This document shows, one piece after another, positions 28,327 through 37,278 of a stretch of 64,000 nucleotides of DNA. The first letter of the stretch is position 1; every line of letters starts with the position of its first letter. Under the pieces are notes generated by a model that worked only from the letters and a program-made list of their open reading frames with translations, searched no databases and was not told the origin of the DNA. The stretch comes from Chromatium weissei. GTDB lineage: Bacteria; Pseudomonadota; Gammaproteobacteria; Chromatiales; Chromatiaceae. The translations under genes were made by a program, and so were the position numbers. The stretch spans positions 62,001 to 126,000 of the forward strand of contig NZ_NRRR01000001.1 in the NCBI RefSeq assembly GCF_016583765.1, given 5' to 3'.

Positions 28327-28869
28327 ATGTTGCGAATTCTTGAACAATCATTGCGTATTGGCGTGATCACGGAATCGCCACCAAATCACGACGAAGCCGA
28401 ATTAATGCGACTCGGTATTGAATTGCGGCGTTTAATTGACACACGGTTTGCACGTAGTCTTGCAATTCGTCAAGTTGATGCCGGATCATGCAACGGATGC
28501 GAATTAGAAATTCACGCATTGAATAATCCCTATTACGATGTGGAGCGATTTGGTATTCATTTCGTTGCTTCGCCGCGCCATGCTGATGTACTGCTCGTCA
28601 CTGGACCCGTATCGCGGCACATGGAAACCGCGCTGCGACGCACTTGGCGAGCAACTCCATCACCGAAATTCGTCATTGCAGCAGGTGAATGCGCCTGCAC
28701 CGGCGGTGAATTCGGCGTGTCTTATGCGAGCCGAGGCGCAATAGAAAATGTGATTCCAGTGAATGTGAAAATTTCCGGTTGTCCGCCAGCACCACTTGAA
28801 TTATTAAAAGGATTGCTTGCAGCATTAAAACCCTCCACTCAAAGCGAATCATCTCGCGTGGCAAGCTAA
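28327..28869 (+). CDS. NuoB/HycG-like 4Fe-4S protein, isolated gene
   Basis: A 180-residue protein of the family containing complex I subunit NuoB and hydrogenase small-subunit-like HycG/HyfI. The cluster ligands are intact: DAGSCNGCELEIHAL near 60, GECACTGGEFG near 121 and ISGCPPAPLELLKGLL near 155. The closest pattern, with GSCNGCE-LE and GEC-CTGG, is that of formate hydrogenlyase or membrane-bound hydrogenase subunits rather than NuoB. No other hydrogenase or complex I gene is in the window, so either the partners are elsewhere or the protein has another job. It lies 38 bp after the MFS gene on the same strand. Confidence 0.8.
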   Translation: MLRILEQSLRIGVITESPPNHDEAELMRLGIELRRLIDTRFARSLAIRQVDAGSCNGCELEIHALNNPYYDVERFGIHFVASPRHADVLLVTGPVSRHMETALRRTWRATPSPKFVIAAGECACTGGEFGVSYASRGAIENVIPVNVKISGCPPAPLELLKGLLAALKPSTQSESSRVAS

Positions 28870-28945
28870 TCAAAAATCGAGAAAAATCAATATCTCACTC
28901 CATATTGCTGCGTTAATAAAGTGAATTGAATTATAAGGATTTGTA

Positions 28946-30082
28946 ATGAAAAAACTGACACTCTCCACTGCTATCGCTATGGCGTTGACCAGCCACACTT
29001 TTGCTTTTGCCGATACCCTGACGAATCGAATACAGCAATTAGAAATGCAAAATCGTGCGCAGGAAAAGGTATTGCAACAGCAAGCCGCTGCCATTGCCGA
29101 GCAGCAGACAACTCGCGCTGCTGAAACCGATGTCAATGATTGGTATCGTCATATCGAGATGTTCGGTTTAATTGAAGTGGAAGCGAGTTTATTTGCGCCG
29201 GAAAACGGCAACGATGAAAGTGATATTACGCTTGCCACTGTCGAATTGGGTATTCAATCCAAGGTGAATGCGTGGATTGAAGCGCGTGCGTCGTTGTTAT
29301 ACGAACAGAATAAAACCGATCTGGAAATTGATACTGGTTACATTACCATTGCCAATACGAATATCACGCCGCTATTTCTCACTGGTGGTCAAATGTATGT
29401 GCCATTTGGTGTCTTTGAAACCGATTTGGTGTCCGATTCACTGACGCTTGAACTTGGTGAAATTCGTGAGACGGCGTTGCAGGTTGGCGCAATTCAAGGT
29501 GATTTTTTCGGCAGCCTTTATCTATTCAATGGCGATGCGCAAATTGATGAAAAAAATCGAATTGATAATTGGGGCGCAAATCTCGGTTATGCGCACACGA
29601 CGACCGATCACGCTTGGGCGGCGAGCGTCGGTTATCTCAACGATCTCGGTGAAAGCGATGCACTGCAAGAGGTTGTCGGCAATCGTACCGAGCGCACTGG
29701 CGGCTGGACGGCCAGCGCCAGCGCCACTTTGGGACGATTCAAGATGATCGGCGAATATGTGACCGCCAGCGACGATTTTGCTGCTGAAGCGTTCAGTTTT
29801 AAGAATCAAGGTGCGCGGCCGGCGGCGTGGAATCTCGAAGCGGGTTTTCATTTTGAGTTGATGGGTAAAAAATCTACGCTATCAATCGGTTATCAGAAAA
29901 CCCGCGAGGCGTTGGCGCTGGCATTGCCGGAACAACGCTGGCTGCTCGGTTGGGGAATTGAGGTTTTTGATAAAACTGCATTGAAGTTGGAATGGGCGCG
30001 AAGCAGCGATTACGACCGCGCTGATGGCGGTTTCGGTAACACCGATGACAGTGTGATCGCACAGCTTGCGGTGGAATTCTGA
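28946..30082 (+). CDS. LbtU-like outer-membrane porin
   Basis: Predicted outer-membrane beta-barrel of 378 residues. A signal peptide ends near residue 22 (AFA), followed by a short coiled coil (LTNRIQQLEMQNRAQEKVLQQQ) that may trimerize or span the periplasm. The rest is alternating aromatic and Gly strands ending in AQLAVEF, with the terminal Phe required by the Bam machinery. The layout resembles the LbtU family of siderophore-uptake porins first described in Legionella. The substrate here is not evident. It ends one base before the sdhE start. Confidence 0.7.
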   Translation: MKKLTLSTAIAMALTSHTFAFADTLTNRIQQLEMQNRAQEKVLQQQAAAIAEQQTTRAAETDVNDWYRHIEMFGLIEVEASLFAPENGNDESDITLATVELGIQSKVNAWIEARASLLYEQNKTDLEIDTGYITIANTNITPLFLTGGQMYVPFGVFETDLVSDSLTLELGEIRETALQVGAIQGDFFGSLYLFNGDAQIDEKNRIDNWGANLGYAHTTTDHAWAASVGYLNDLGESDALQEVVGNRTERTGGWTASASATLGRFKMIGEYVTASDDFAAEAFSFKNQGARPAAWNLEAGFHFELMGKKSTLSIGYQKTREALALALPEQRWLLGWGIEVFDKTALKLEWARSSDYDRADGGFGNTDDSVIAQLAVEF

Positions 30083-30083
30083 A

Positions 30084-30353
30084 GTGCCAATCACAAGCGA
30101 ACAGGCTGAAAATCTTCGGCGGTTGCGTTGGCAATGTCGGCGCGGAATGCTCGAACTGGATGATTTGCTTGAACAATTTCTCGAACGCGGTTATGCCGAA
30201 TTGAATGCCGAGCAGCGTCACGCTTTCACGACTCTGCTTGCGGTGCCGGACACGCAATTGAGCGATTGGTTGATGGCGCGCACGACACCAAACACGCCGC
30301 AGTTGTGCGATGTGGTGCAGCGCATCATCGCGGTGGCGCAAGCGCAGTGGTAA
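30084..30353 (+). CDS. sdhE: FAD assembly factor SdhE
   Basis: Small protein (89 residues from GTG 30084) that promotes covalent flavin attachment to SdhA. The signature RRLRWQCRRGMLELDDLL contains the RGxxE motif needed for flavinylation. The start lies one base after the porin stop; the frame opens earlier inside the porin gene, which I reject. It overlaps ygfX by seven bases, the conserved sdhE-ygfX arrangement. sdhB is in the same window at 9455. Confidence 0.93.
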   Translation: MPITSEQAENLRRLRWQCRRGMLELDDLLEQFLERGYAELNAEQRHAFTTLLAVPDTQLSDWLMARTTPNTPQLCDVVQRIIAVAQAQW

Positions 30354-30781
30354 ATCAATCTTCGTTGTTCATTCAGCCGTGCTGGTCGTGGCAATTGACG
30401 ATGCTGGTCACGACAACGCACGGGCTGGCGTTTATGGTGATGCTGATGATTCCACTGGAGTTTTATCGATGGCCGCTGCTGGCGCTGATTGGATTGAGCG
30501 GTGTTCATGCGATGACGGTGCTGGTGTTGCGGCGCGCTTCATGGTCGATTCAATCCGCGCTGTGGCAGGCGAATGGATGCTGGTTGTTGACATTGCGTTC
30601 CGGTGAACAGGTTGTTGCGCAATTGTCACCGGCGACGTTTTTCAGTCTGCATTTGATTGTGTTGAATTTTCAAATTGGGCGTTGGCGGCGAGCAGCGCTG
30701 CCGTTGTTCAACGATGCGCTTGATGCGAAACAGTTGCGGCAATTGCGGGTGCATTTGCGGGTGAATAGCGAAAACATCTGA
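30347..30781 (+). CDS. ygfX: YgfX/CptA-family membrane protein
   Basis: Partner of SdhE, 144 residues from GTG 30347, overlapping the sdhE stop. Two membrane segments lie near residues 15-55 (TMLVTTTHGLAFMVMLMI, then LLALIGLSGVHAMTVLVL). The C-terminal cytoplasmic part ends with the family hallmark FQIGRWRRAALPLF and LRQLRVHLR. In Escherichia coli the homologue has been described as a toxin affecting cytoskeletal proteins, but its physiological role is debated. Confidence 0.85.
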   Translation: MVNQSSLFIQPCWSWQLTMLVTTTHGLAFMVMLMIPLEFYRWPLLALIGLSGVHAMTVLVLRRASWSIQSALWQANGCWLLTLRSGEQVVAQLSPATFFSLHLIVLNFQIGRWRRAALPLFNDALDAKQLRQLRVHLRVNSENI

Positions 30782-30921
30782 ATCATCATCGATTTAGGTT
30801 TTATTTCTGACGCGAATACTTTCGTCACGGGTTGCGAGAATAATCACTCGCGCCGACACTATTGCCGACAACTCCGTCCAATGTATTGGACTCATTCAGG
30901 TGATTTCCCGCGAGGTTTGAT

Positions 30922-31701
30922 ATGGCCGATAAGCATCTTTACCTGTCTTTAATTCCGCAGGCGCTGATTGCGTCGATGTTGACTCCAGAAGAATTCGGTA
31001 GCTATTACGCGGTGGGCACCAAGGTGCACATTCAAGGCGAAGCGATGTTCTTCGAGGTTGATCCGAGCTTTCGTTCGAATGATTTCCCATTTCATCTCAT
31101 TGACGAACGCTGCGTTGCTAAACCAGATGGATCGCCGAAAAACTCGGTGTATCTGTCGATTTATCGCGTGTTATCACGCATTCCAATTTCTGCGCTCGGC
31201 AAGCTCTATCTCGTCACCAGCGACGGAAAAACGCTGGCGCTGGAGCGGGCGACTTATCAACCCGATTCCGCCGCACATCTTCATCTGTATCAGGAGTTTT
31301 GTCCGGTCACACCGATGGTTGCCAGCAGTTTGGAACCGCACGAGTTCTCAAATTTCATCACCAATTCAAACAATCCGGTGCACGTTCCGCGCCTCGTGTT
31401 CTCACAGTTGCAGCTCGGCGAATTGGCTGACAATCCTGAACAGGGTTCCGCCCGCGATCTGCCGTACACCAATTTGGAACATCTGCGCGACGTGCTCGGC
31501 GAGCTGAAAAACAATCAGGGCAAATCAAGCAAACTGGTGTTAAAACAAGTACATGAAGGCGTGATCTATCGCATGGTACAGGGCGGTTTTTACATCGGCG
31601 ATCAAACCGATTTTGCGTTTTATCGTTTTCCCGACCGCTCGGCGCTTGAAAATGAACATCGTGGCTGGTGGCGCTCGGCACAGGTCACGGGTTTGGCATG
31701 A
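30922..31701 (+). CDS. Conserved protein of unknown function upstream of hppA
   Basis: A 259-residue soluble protein that I do not recognise by function. It has no signal peptide or membrane segment. It contains ASMLTPEEFGSYYAVGT, AMFFEVDP and NSVYLSIYRVLSRIP near the middle of the N-terminal half, and a C-terminal GGFYIGDQTDFAFYRFPDR. It reads like a well-conserved orthologue rather than a recent acquisition. It has its own 140-bp upstream spacer and lies 55 bp before the pyrophosphatase gene on the same strand. Confidence 0.75.
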   Translation: MADKHLYLSLIPQALIASMLTPEEFGSYYAVGTKVHIQGEAMFFEVDPSFRSNDFPFHLIDERCVAKPDGSPKNSVYLSIYRVLSRIPISALGKLYLVTSDGKTLALERATYQPDSAAHLHLYQEFCPVTPMVASSLEPHEFSNFITNSNNPVHVPRLVFSQLQLGELADNPEQGSARDLPYTNLEHLRDVLGELKNNQGKSSKLVLKQVHEGVIYRMVQGGFYIGDQTDFAFYRFPDRSALENEHRGWWRSAQVTGLA

Positions 31702-31756
31702 GTTTCGGGTACGCTACCGGCACTGTTTCCGTTTTATTCGAATAGGTAGTTCATTT

Positions 31757-33955
31757 ATGAATGAATTTGTATTTTGGATTGCGCCCATTGCGGCGGTCGC
31801 GGCGCTGATTTACGCGTGGCGGTTTTATCAAGAAATGATGGTTAAAGATCAAGGCACTGCGTTAATGCAGGAAATTGGCGGCCATGTCAGTCGCGGCGCG
31901 ATGGCGTATCTGTGGCAGCAATACAAAATCATGGGCGTGGTGTTTCTCACACTGGCATTGGTTTTTTATGTACTGGCGTATCACCTTCACGTCCAAAGCA
32001 CTTGGCTGCCGGTGACGTTTTTATGCGGTGGTTTTTTCTCAGCACTGGCCGGCTATTTCGGCATGAAAACCGCCACGCAAGCCTCCACGCGCACCGCAGC
32101 AGCAGCACAAATCGGTTTACCGGACGCGCTGCGCATCGCCTTTCGCAGCGGCGCGGTCATGGGTTTGGTTGTCGTTGGACTCGGACTGGGCAACGTTGCC
32201 TTTTGGTTTATTCTCGCTAACCTTTTGATTCCAATAGGCGATCTGAGCGAGACCCATCGCATGGTATTGATCACCACCACCACATTGACTTTCGGCATGG
32301 GCGCATCACTGCAAGCGATGTTTGCGCGCGTCGGCGGTGGCATTTTCACCAAAGCCGCTGATGTGGGCGCGGATTTGGTCGGCAAAGTCGAAAGCGGCAT
32401 TCCAGAAGATGATCCACGCAATCCGGCGGTGATTGCGGACAATGTGGGCGATAACGTCGGCGATGTCGCCGGAATGGGTGCGGATTTATTTGAATCTTAT
32501 GTCGGTTCAATTTTGGCAGCGGGCGCACTCGGTGCGGCAGCGTATATGTACGATCCAGCCGTGCAAATAAAGGCCATCGTCGCGCCGATTGCGATTGCCG
32601 GAGTGGGCATTTTGCTGTCGATTTGGGGCGTGTATTTGGTCAAAACCGAAGAAGGCGCGAATCAAAAACAATTACTGGATGCGCTGGGACGCGGCATCAA
32701 TTCCAGTGCGGCGCTGATTGTGGTTGCGTCACTGCTGTGTTTGTGGCTGCTGGGAATGCCGAACGCGTGGGGTATTTGGGGCGCGGTGGTTTCTGGTTTG
32801 ATCGCTGGTGTCATCATCGGACGTTCAACCGAGTATTACACCTCACCGAGTTATTCGCCGACGCGCCAAATCGCTGAACAATCGGAAGGCGGTGCGGCGA
32901 CGCTCATCATTGCGGGAATTGGTGTCGGCATGTTGTCCACTGCGATTCCGGTGCTCACCGTTGGCGTCAGCACCATGCTGGCCTATTTGTTTGCGTCTGG
33001 ATTTGATGCCAGCCAGATGAATTTGGGTTTGTACGGCGTGGGCATTGCAGCCGTCGGCATGTTGTCCACGTTGGGCATCACGCTGGCGAGCGATGCTTAC
33101 GGGCCAATTGCCGACAACGCGGGCGGCAATGCGGAAATGAGTGGCTTGGGGCCTGAAGTGCGGGAACGGACGGATGCACTGGATGCGCTCGGCAATACGA
33201 CGGCAGCGACCGGTAAAGGATTTGCGATTGGTTCGGCGGCATTGACGGCGCTGGCGCTGATTGCGTCCTACGTCGAAGTGATTCGCATGGAATTGATCAA
33301 AATCGGTATCACCACGCTGGAGCTGGGACATGGCGCAACCATTCCGACTGACACGGCGACGCTGACTGATTTTATGACGTATTACAGCATCAACCTGCTC
33401 AATCCAACTGTATTGGTTGGAATTATGATCGGCGCGATGGTGGCATTTGCGTTTAGCGGCATGACGGTGCAGGCGGTTGGACGCGCTGCGTTAATGATGG
33501 TGGAAGAAGTGCGCCGCCAATTCCGCGAAGACTCCGGCATTCTCAAAGGCACTTCACAGCCGGATTACGAACGCTGCGTCGCCATTTCGACGTTGGGCGC
33601 ACAGCGTGAAATGGTGATTCCCGCGTTGATCGCAGTGATCGCACCGGTCGTGACCGGTTTGATTCTCGGCGTGGCGGGCGTGATCGGGCTGCTCGTGGGC
33701 GGCATGTCGAGTGGTTTTGTGCTGGCAGTCTTTCTCGCCAATTCCGGTGGCGCGTGGGACAACGCCAAAAAGTACATCGAAGCGGGCAATCACGGCGGCA
33801 AAAACTCGCGGGCACATCGCGCTGCAGTGATCGGCGACACCGTCGGCGATCCGTTCAAAGACACGTCGGGACCGAGTCTCAACATTTTGATTAAATTGAT
33901 GAGTATCGTTGCGATCATCATGGCCGGCGTGACTGTCACTTACAGCCTGCTGTAA
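31757..33955 (+). CDS. hppA: Membrane-bound ion-translocating pyrophosphatase
   Basis: Integral membrane enzyme that hydrolyses pyrophosphate to pump H+ (or Na+) out of the cytoplasm. It has 732 residues from ATG 31757 and about 16 hydrophobic segments. The catalytic loops are intact: [11 protein letters not shown] with [30 protein letters not shown], and the C-terminal DNAKKYIE and [15 protein letters not shown]. At the potassium switch it reads [10 protein letters not shown], with Ala and Gly at the positions that are Lys and Thr in potassium-independent enzymes, so it should be potassium-dependent. H+ versus Na+ specificity cannot be told by eye. A terminator follows. Confidence 0.96.
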   Translation: MNEFVFWIAPIAAVAALIYAWRFYQEMMVKDQGTALMQEIGGHVSRGAMAYLWQQYKIMGVVFLTLALVFYVLAYHLHVQSTWLPVTFLCGGFFSALAGYFGMKTATQASTRTAAAAQIGLPDALRIAFRSGAVMGLVVVGLGLGNVAFWFILANLLIPIGDLSETHRMVLITTTTLTFGMGASLQAMFARVGGGIFTKAADVGADLVGKVESGIPEDDPRNPAVIADNVGDNVGDVAGMGADLFESYVGSILAAGALGAAAYMYDPAVQIKAIVAPIAIAGVGILLSIWGVYLVKTEEGANQKQLLDALGRGINSSAALIVVASLLCLWLLGMPNAWGIWGAVVSGLIAGVIIGRSTEYYTSPSYSPTRQIAEQSEGGAATLIIAGIGVGMLSTAIPVLTVGVSTMLAYLFASGFDASQMNLGLYGVGIAAVGMLSTLGITLASDAYGPIADNAGGNAEMSGLGPEVRERTDALDALGNTTAATGKGFAIGSAALTALALIASYVEVIRMELIKIGITTLELGHGATIPTDTATLTDFMTYYSINLLNPTVLVGIMIGAMVAFAFSGMTVQAVGRAALMMVEEVRRQFREDSGILKGTSQPDYERCVAISTLGAQREMVIPALIAVIAPVVTGLILGVAGVIGLLVGGMSSGFVLAVFLANSGGAWDNAKKYIEAGNHGGKNSRAHRAAVIGDTVGDPFKDTSGPSLNILIKLMSIVAIIMAGVTVTYSLL

Positions 33956-33974
33956 TTTCAGCCGTCGATTCACC

Positions 33975-34013
33975 AAAACCGCACGGGTGTCGCACACCTG
34001 CTGCGGTTTTTTT
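33975..34013 (+). terminator. Intrinsic terminator after hppA
   Basis: AAAACCGCA at 33975-33983 pairs with TGCGGTTTT at 34002-34010, with a further inner stem GGGTGT/ACACCT. A run of seven T follows. It lies 19 bp after the pyrophosphatase stop. Confidence 0.9.
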
Positions 34014-34031
34014 CAATCTGAGTCAATCGTG

Positions 34032-34448
34032 ATGACATTTTTTACCCCTCGCATTCGTACCGCTTCGCTGAGTCTTTTGACTTCCACGAGCAGCTTCGCC
34101 GCAACCGAACCGGCAAACCTCGATCTTGCCCAGCGCGCCAGCGAACTGTTCACCACCAGTTTTTTTCTGACACTCGGCTTTTCGTTCATGGTCGGCATGG
34201 CGATGGGATTTGCGCTGAAAGTTGCATTCAAAATCGCGCTATTGGTGATGGGATTGATGCTGCTCGGCGTTTTCGGTTTGCAATATGCCGGTTTCGTTGA
34301 AATCAACTGGGTCGGCATTGAAGGGCATTACGACGGCTGGGCTGCGTGGTTGAGCGCCGCTGGCGGAGCTTTTTTGGGCTTTGTCGGCAACAATCTCAGC
34401 AGCGGTGCGTCATTTCTGGCGGGGCTGGCGCTGGGTTTGAAATTTTAG
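34032..34448 (+). CDS. FUN14-like small membrane protein
   Basis: A 138-residue membrane protein from ATG 34032. The start may be exported or a membrane anchor (LLTSTSSFAA). Hydrophobic segments follow around 45-65 and 65-90, separated by GFALKVAFK, then GFVEINWVGIEGHYDGW and a glycine-rich hydrophobic end. The pattern G-x-x-x-G-F-A-L-K plus a following helix and V/I-N-W resembles the FUN14 family, widespread in bacteria with unknown function. It is a single gene between the hppA terminator and the convergent ispF. Confidence 0.6.
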   Translation: MTFFTPRIRTASLSLLTSTSSFAATEPANLDLAQRASELFTTSFFLTLGFSFMVGMAMGFALKVAFKIALLVMGLMLLGVFGLQYAGFVEINWVGIEGHYDGWAAWLSAAGGAFLGFVGNNLSSGASFLAGLALGLKF

Positions 34449-34474
34449 TGATTGATTTGAATTTGGGTTTTTCA

Positions 34475-34496
34475 GTTGTCAGCAAACACTGACAAC
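34475..34496. other. Hairpin between convergent FUN14-like gene and ispF
   Basis: GTTGTCAG (34475-34482) pairs perfectly with CTGACAAC (34489-34496) across a six-base loop. There is no T-run on either side, so it is a weak or Rho-linked transcription end at best. Confidence 0.5.
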
Positions 34497-34516
34497 CGCG
34501 TTTGTGGTGAACGTTG

Positions 34517-34996
34517 CTACGCGTTCGCCTCGGTCAACAGCACGACTGCCGCAGCAGCAATGCCTTCTCCGCGTCCAGTGAAACCCATGTGCTCCATCGT
34601 CGTTGCCTTGACATTGACTCGCGCCAGCGCACAACCCAAATCAGCAGCGAGAATTTCGCACATCGCTGAAATGTGCGGAGCGAGCTTGGGCTGCTGGGCA
34701 ATGATCGTCATGTCGGCGTTGTGCACCGTCAGTCCACGCTCGCGCAAACTGTCCATCACCCGTCGCAGCAAAATGCGACTGTCAATGCCCGCAAATTCCT
34801 GATCGGTATCAGGAAAATGATGACCGATGTCACCCAATCCGGCTGCGCCGAGCAGCGCATCGCACAGCGCGTGAATCAGCACATCGCCATCGGAGTGCGC
34901 AATCAGCCCCTGCTCGTGCGGAATGTCTAAACCACCGAGAATCAAACGCCGTTCCGGTGCAAAACGATGGGCATCAAAACCCTGTCCAATCAACAT
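34517..34996 (-). CDS. ispF: 2-C-methyl-D-erythritol 2,4-cyclodiphosphate synthase
   Basis: Enzyme of the MEP isoprenoid pathway converting CDP-methylerythritol 2-phosphate to the cyclodiphosphate. It has 159 residues with the zinc-binding GQGFDAHRF at the start (Asp, His), then [29 protein letters not shown], and a C-terminal [17 protein letters not shown]. All are standard. It is not next to ispD here. It is 21 bp downstream of the acyltransferase gene on the same strand, so the two may be co-transcribed. Confidence 0.97.
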   Translation of the reverse strand: MLIGQGFDAHRFAPERRLILGGLDIPHEQGLIAHSDGDVLIHALCDALLGAAGLGDIGHHFPDTDQEFAGIDSRILLRRVMDSLRERGLTVHNADMTIIAQQPKLAPHISAMCEILAADLGCALARVNVKATTMEHMGFTGRGEGIAAAAVVLLTEANA

Positions 34997-35017
34997 GCTG
35001 CAATCTCCAAATAACAG

Positions 35018-35998
35018 TTAAACAATGCGCTGAATATCAGCTTGTGCCAGCCGGTCAAGCACCTGTGCATCGGTCAGTGCGCCGGTGTAAATCTTCGTCG
35101 CGCCTGCCGGACGGCGACGAAAGCGTTTGTATGGCCACAGATATTGCTCTGGACAGGTCATCACGCACTGCGCAATGCCGCGATTGAGTGCGGTGGCCGC
35201 TTCAATGTCATCGGCGCTATCAATTCCCGATGGTGCAGGTACACAGTGAAGACGAAAACCCGCGTCATGCGTCAGCCGCTCGGCAAATAGAAAAATCACC
35301 GGCGCTCCGGTGCGGCGAGCGAGGCGATTGACGAGCAGCATCGTGAATGCAGGTATTCCAAAAAACGGCGCAAACACTGCACCTTTATCCGCTTTCGGTT
35401 CCTGATCGGGCAGAATGCCGACCGCTTCACCACGCGCCAATGCCTGCACCAAGACGCGAATGCCTTTGGCGGTAATCGGCGCAAGCTCCGCGCCGCTGCG
35501 TCCGCGTGCTTCACGAATCATCGCGTCAAGATATTGTTGTGGTTTATAAAAAATCGCTGTTGGCCCCTGCGCTGCCAGATATAAACCCGCCAATTCCCAC
35601 GCGCCCAAATGCGGCGACAGCACAATCAAGCCTTGACCGGGCTGGCGCTGCAACCATTCCGCGCCGCGCACTTCACGCACCAGCGCCAGCACCTGAGAAA
35701 GTGGACGTTGCCACACATACGCAATTTCAAAATAGGTTTTGCCGAACTCGCGCAAATTGCGATTGCGCAGTTCAATCTGCTGCTCACGACTGAGATGCGG
35801 CAGACATAACGCAATGTTTATCAACGCATTACGCCGCTGGCGATTTGGCCACCATTGCACCAGCAAACCGACTGCCGTACCGAGTCGATGCAACACCGTC
35901 AACGGCAGCAGTCCTAACCATTGAACAAGCCGTTGTGCCAGCCAATTGTTAATTTCCGTGCGCAACGAGCGTTGATTATTCAGCAATGGTTTTGCCAC
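35018..35998 (-). CDS. Lipid A biosynthesis acyltransferase (LpxL/HtrB family)
   Basis: Inner-membrane acyltransferase that adds a secondary acyl chain to lipid A. From GTG 35998, preceded by GGAG, it has 326 residues; the frame opens nine codons earlier at TTG. The catalytic motif is SPHLGAWELAG (H-x4-D/E), followed by FYKPQQ, GILPDQEPKADKGAVFAPFFG and PEQYLWPYKRFRRRP, the family order. Whether it is LpxL, LpxM or LpxP cannot be decided. It lies upstream of ispF. Confidence 0.9.
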   Translation of the reverse strand: MAKPLLNNQRSLRTEINNWLAQRLVQWLGLLPLTVLHRLGTAVGLLVQWWPNRQRRNALINIALCLPHLSREQQIELRNRNLREFGKTYFEIAYVWQRPLSQVLALVREVRGAEWLQRQPGQGLIVLSPHLGAWELAGLYLAAQGPTAIFYKPQQYLDAMIREARGRSGAELAPITAKGIRVLVQALARGEAVGILPDQEPKADKGAVFAPFFGIPAFTMLLVNRLARRTGAPVIFLFAERLTHDAGFRLHCVPAPSGIDSADDIEAATALNRGIAQCVMTCPEQYLWPYKRFRRRPAGATKIYTGALTDAQVLDRLAQADIQRIV

Positions 35999-36076
35999 GA
36001 CGATTCTCCAACACAATTGCGACAATCACGACTGAATCCTAAGATCAAACCTTTCTCAATTTCAGGATTATTCCAG

Positions 36077-36505
36077 ATGAACGCTGATTTTCCGCAGAGC
36101 CTGACACCACAAGCCGCATGGGAAATGCTCAACACCAATCCGCAAGCAATCTTGGTCGATATTCGGTCATCAATGGAATTTTTATTTGTCGGTCATCCGA
36201 AAGGCGCAATTCATGTCGCGTGGATCGACGAACCGGATTGGGTGGTCAATCCCAATTTTGTGACTGAAATCAGACAATTGCTTCTCGGTGGCGTGTCCTC
36301 CGCTGATGGCGTCAGCAGCACACCGATCATTCTGATTTGTCGCAGCGGCAAGCGGTCATACGATGCGGGACAGGCATTGCTGCGTGACGGTTTGCAAGCG
36401 GTGTATCACATTGACGAGGGTTTTGAAGGCGAGCGCGATGAACAGCATCACCGCAGCAGCCTCGGCGGCTGGCGTTTTCGCGGCTTGCCGTGGGAACAAT
36501 GTTGA
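36077..36505 (+). CDS. Single-domain rhodanese-like sulfurtransferase
   Basis: A 142-residue rhodanese. Start ATG 36077 follows CAGGATTATTCCAG. Features are ILVDIRSSMEFLFVGHPKGAIHV near the N-terminus and the active-site loop LICRSGKRSYDAG, with the persulfide Cys present. The C-terminal DEGFEGERDEQHHRSSLGGWRFRGLPW is characteristic of a rhodanese subgroup widespread in sulfur bacteria. It converges on iscR with 6 bp between stops. Sulfur transfer is the likely role; partner unknown. Confidence 0.88.
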   Translation: MNADFPQSLTPQAAWEMLNTNPQAILVDIRSSMEFLFVGHPKGAIHVAWIDEPDWVVNPNFVTEIRQLLLGGVSSADGVSSTPIILICRSGKRSYDAGQALLRDGLQAVYHIDEGFEGERDEQHHRSSLGGWRFRGLPWEQC

Positions 36506-36511
36506 GGCAAT

Positions 36512-36991
36512 TCAATGCTCAGTGCGATTTGTAAAACCCAATTGCACATCGACGGTCGTGCACGGAGTGAGCGGCTGTTCGCAGTGTTGCGCGTGCTGAT
36601 CGATCAACTGCTGCAAGCTGATCGCGCTGAGATACACCGCAATGTGATTGCTCAAATCATGCCACAGGTGATGCGTTAAACAGGGTCCATCCAATTGACA
36701 ATCACAGGCTCCACCGCAGCGCGTGGTATCGAGATTCTCATCAACTGCAGAAATCACTTCAGCAACAGAAATGTCCGCCGCGGCGCGTGCGAGCCGATAA
36801 CCTCCACCGGGACCGCGCACACTACTGACCAACGCGCCACGCCGTAATTTGGCAAATAGTTGTTCTAAATAAGAAAGTGAAAGTCCTTGACGTTGCGCGA
36901 TGTCCGCCAAAGCAATTGAGCCCTGCTGCTGATTGGTTGCTAAATCCAGCATGGCAGTCACGGCGTAGCGCCCTTTAGTCGTTAGTCTCAT
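36512..36991 (-). CDS. iscR: Rrf2-family regulator IscR
   Basis: Fe-S-sensing transcription factor of 159 residues. The winged helix ([45 protein letters not shown]) is canonical. The cluster ligands C92, C98, C104 and H107 (C-x5-C-x5-C-x2-H) have the same spacing and numbers as in Escherichia coli, so it should bind 2Fe-2S and be self-regulated. Unusually it is not followed by iscS/iscU: the downstream neighbour is the convergent rhodanese gene. The 287-bp spacer upstream, shared divergently with the sigma-like gene, should hold its promoter. Confidence 0.95.
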   Translation of the reverse strand: MRLTTKGRYAVTAMLDLATNQQQGSIALADIAQRQGLSLSYLEQLFAKLRRGALVSSVRGPGGGYRLARAAADISVAEVISAVDENLDTTRCGGACDCQLDGPCLTHHLWHDLSNHIAVYLSAISLQQLIDQHAQHCEQPLTPCTTVDVQLGFTNRTEH

Positions 36992-37278
36992 GGAAAACCC
37001 AATTCATCAGTTCAATTAGGAGTGACGCAGCTTAGGTTACAAACTATTGATTCAGTTGTGATTTGACGATTGCTGTTGTGGTTACCGCCAACGGTCAACG
37101 GCTCAAAACACCAAGAAAGTCTATCAGCATCAACGCCAAATTTGAGTTGAATTGATTGCGATTTATCAAAGCAAAGTAGTCAGAATGCAGGAATAGACTG
37201 ACCGATGCTCACCGTCTCAATGCACGACAAAATATCTTTTTTAACGTACGACCTTATTGAACTCGCTAGGAGCCGGTT
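36992..37278. promoter_or_regulatory. Divergent regulatory spacer between iscR and the sigma-like gene
   Basis: A 287-bp AT-rich spacer between divergently transcribed genes, so both promoters must lie here. TAGGAG at the right end is the ribosome-binding site of the sigma-like gene. I could not assign individual promoter boxes or IscR sites by eye. Confidence 0.5.

Noticed and set aside
28327-28869. Complex I subunit NuoB
   Set aside because: The motif context is closer to hydrogenase-type HycG/HyfI and there are no other nuo genes around it.
34475-34496. Intrinsic terminator between the FUN14-like gene and ispF
   Set aside because: A good stem but no T-run in either direction; kept only as a hairpin.
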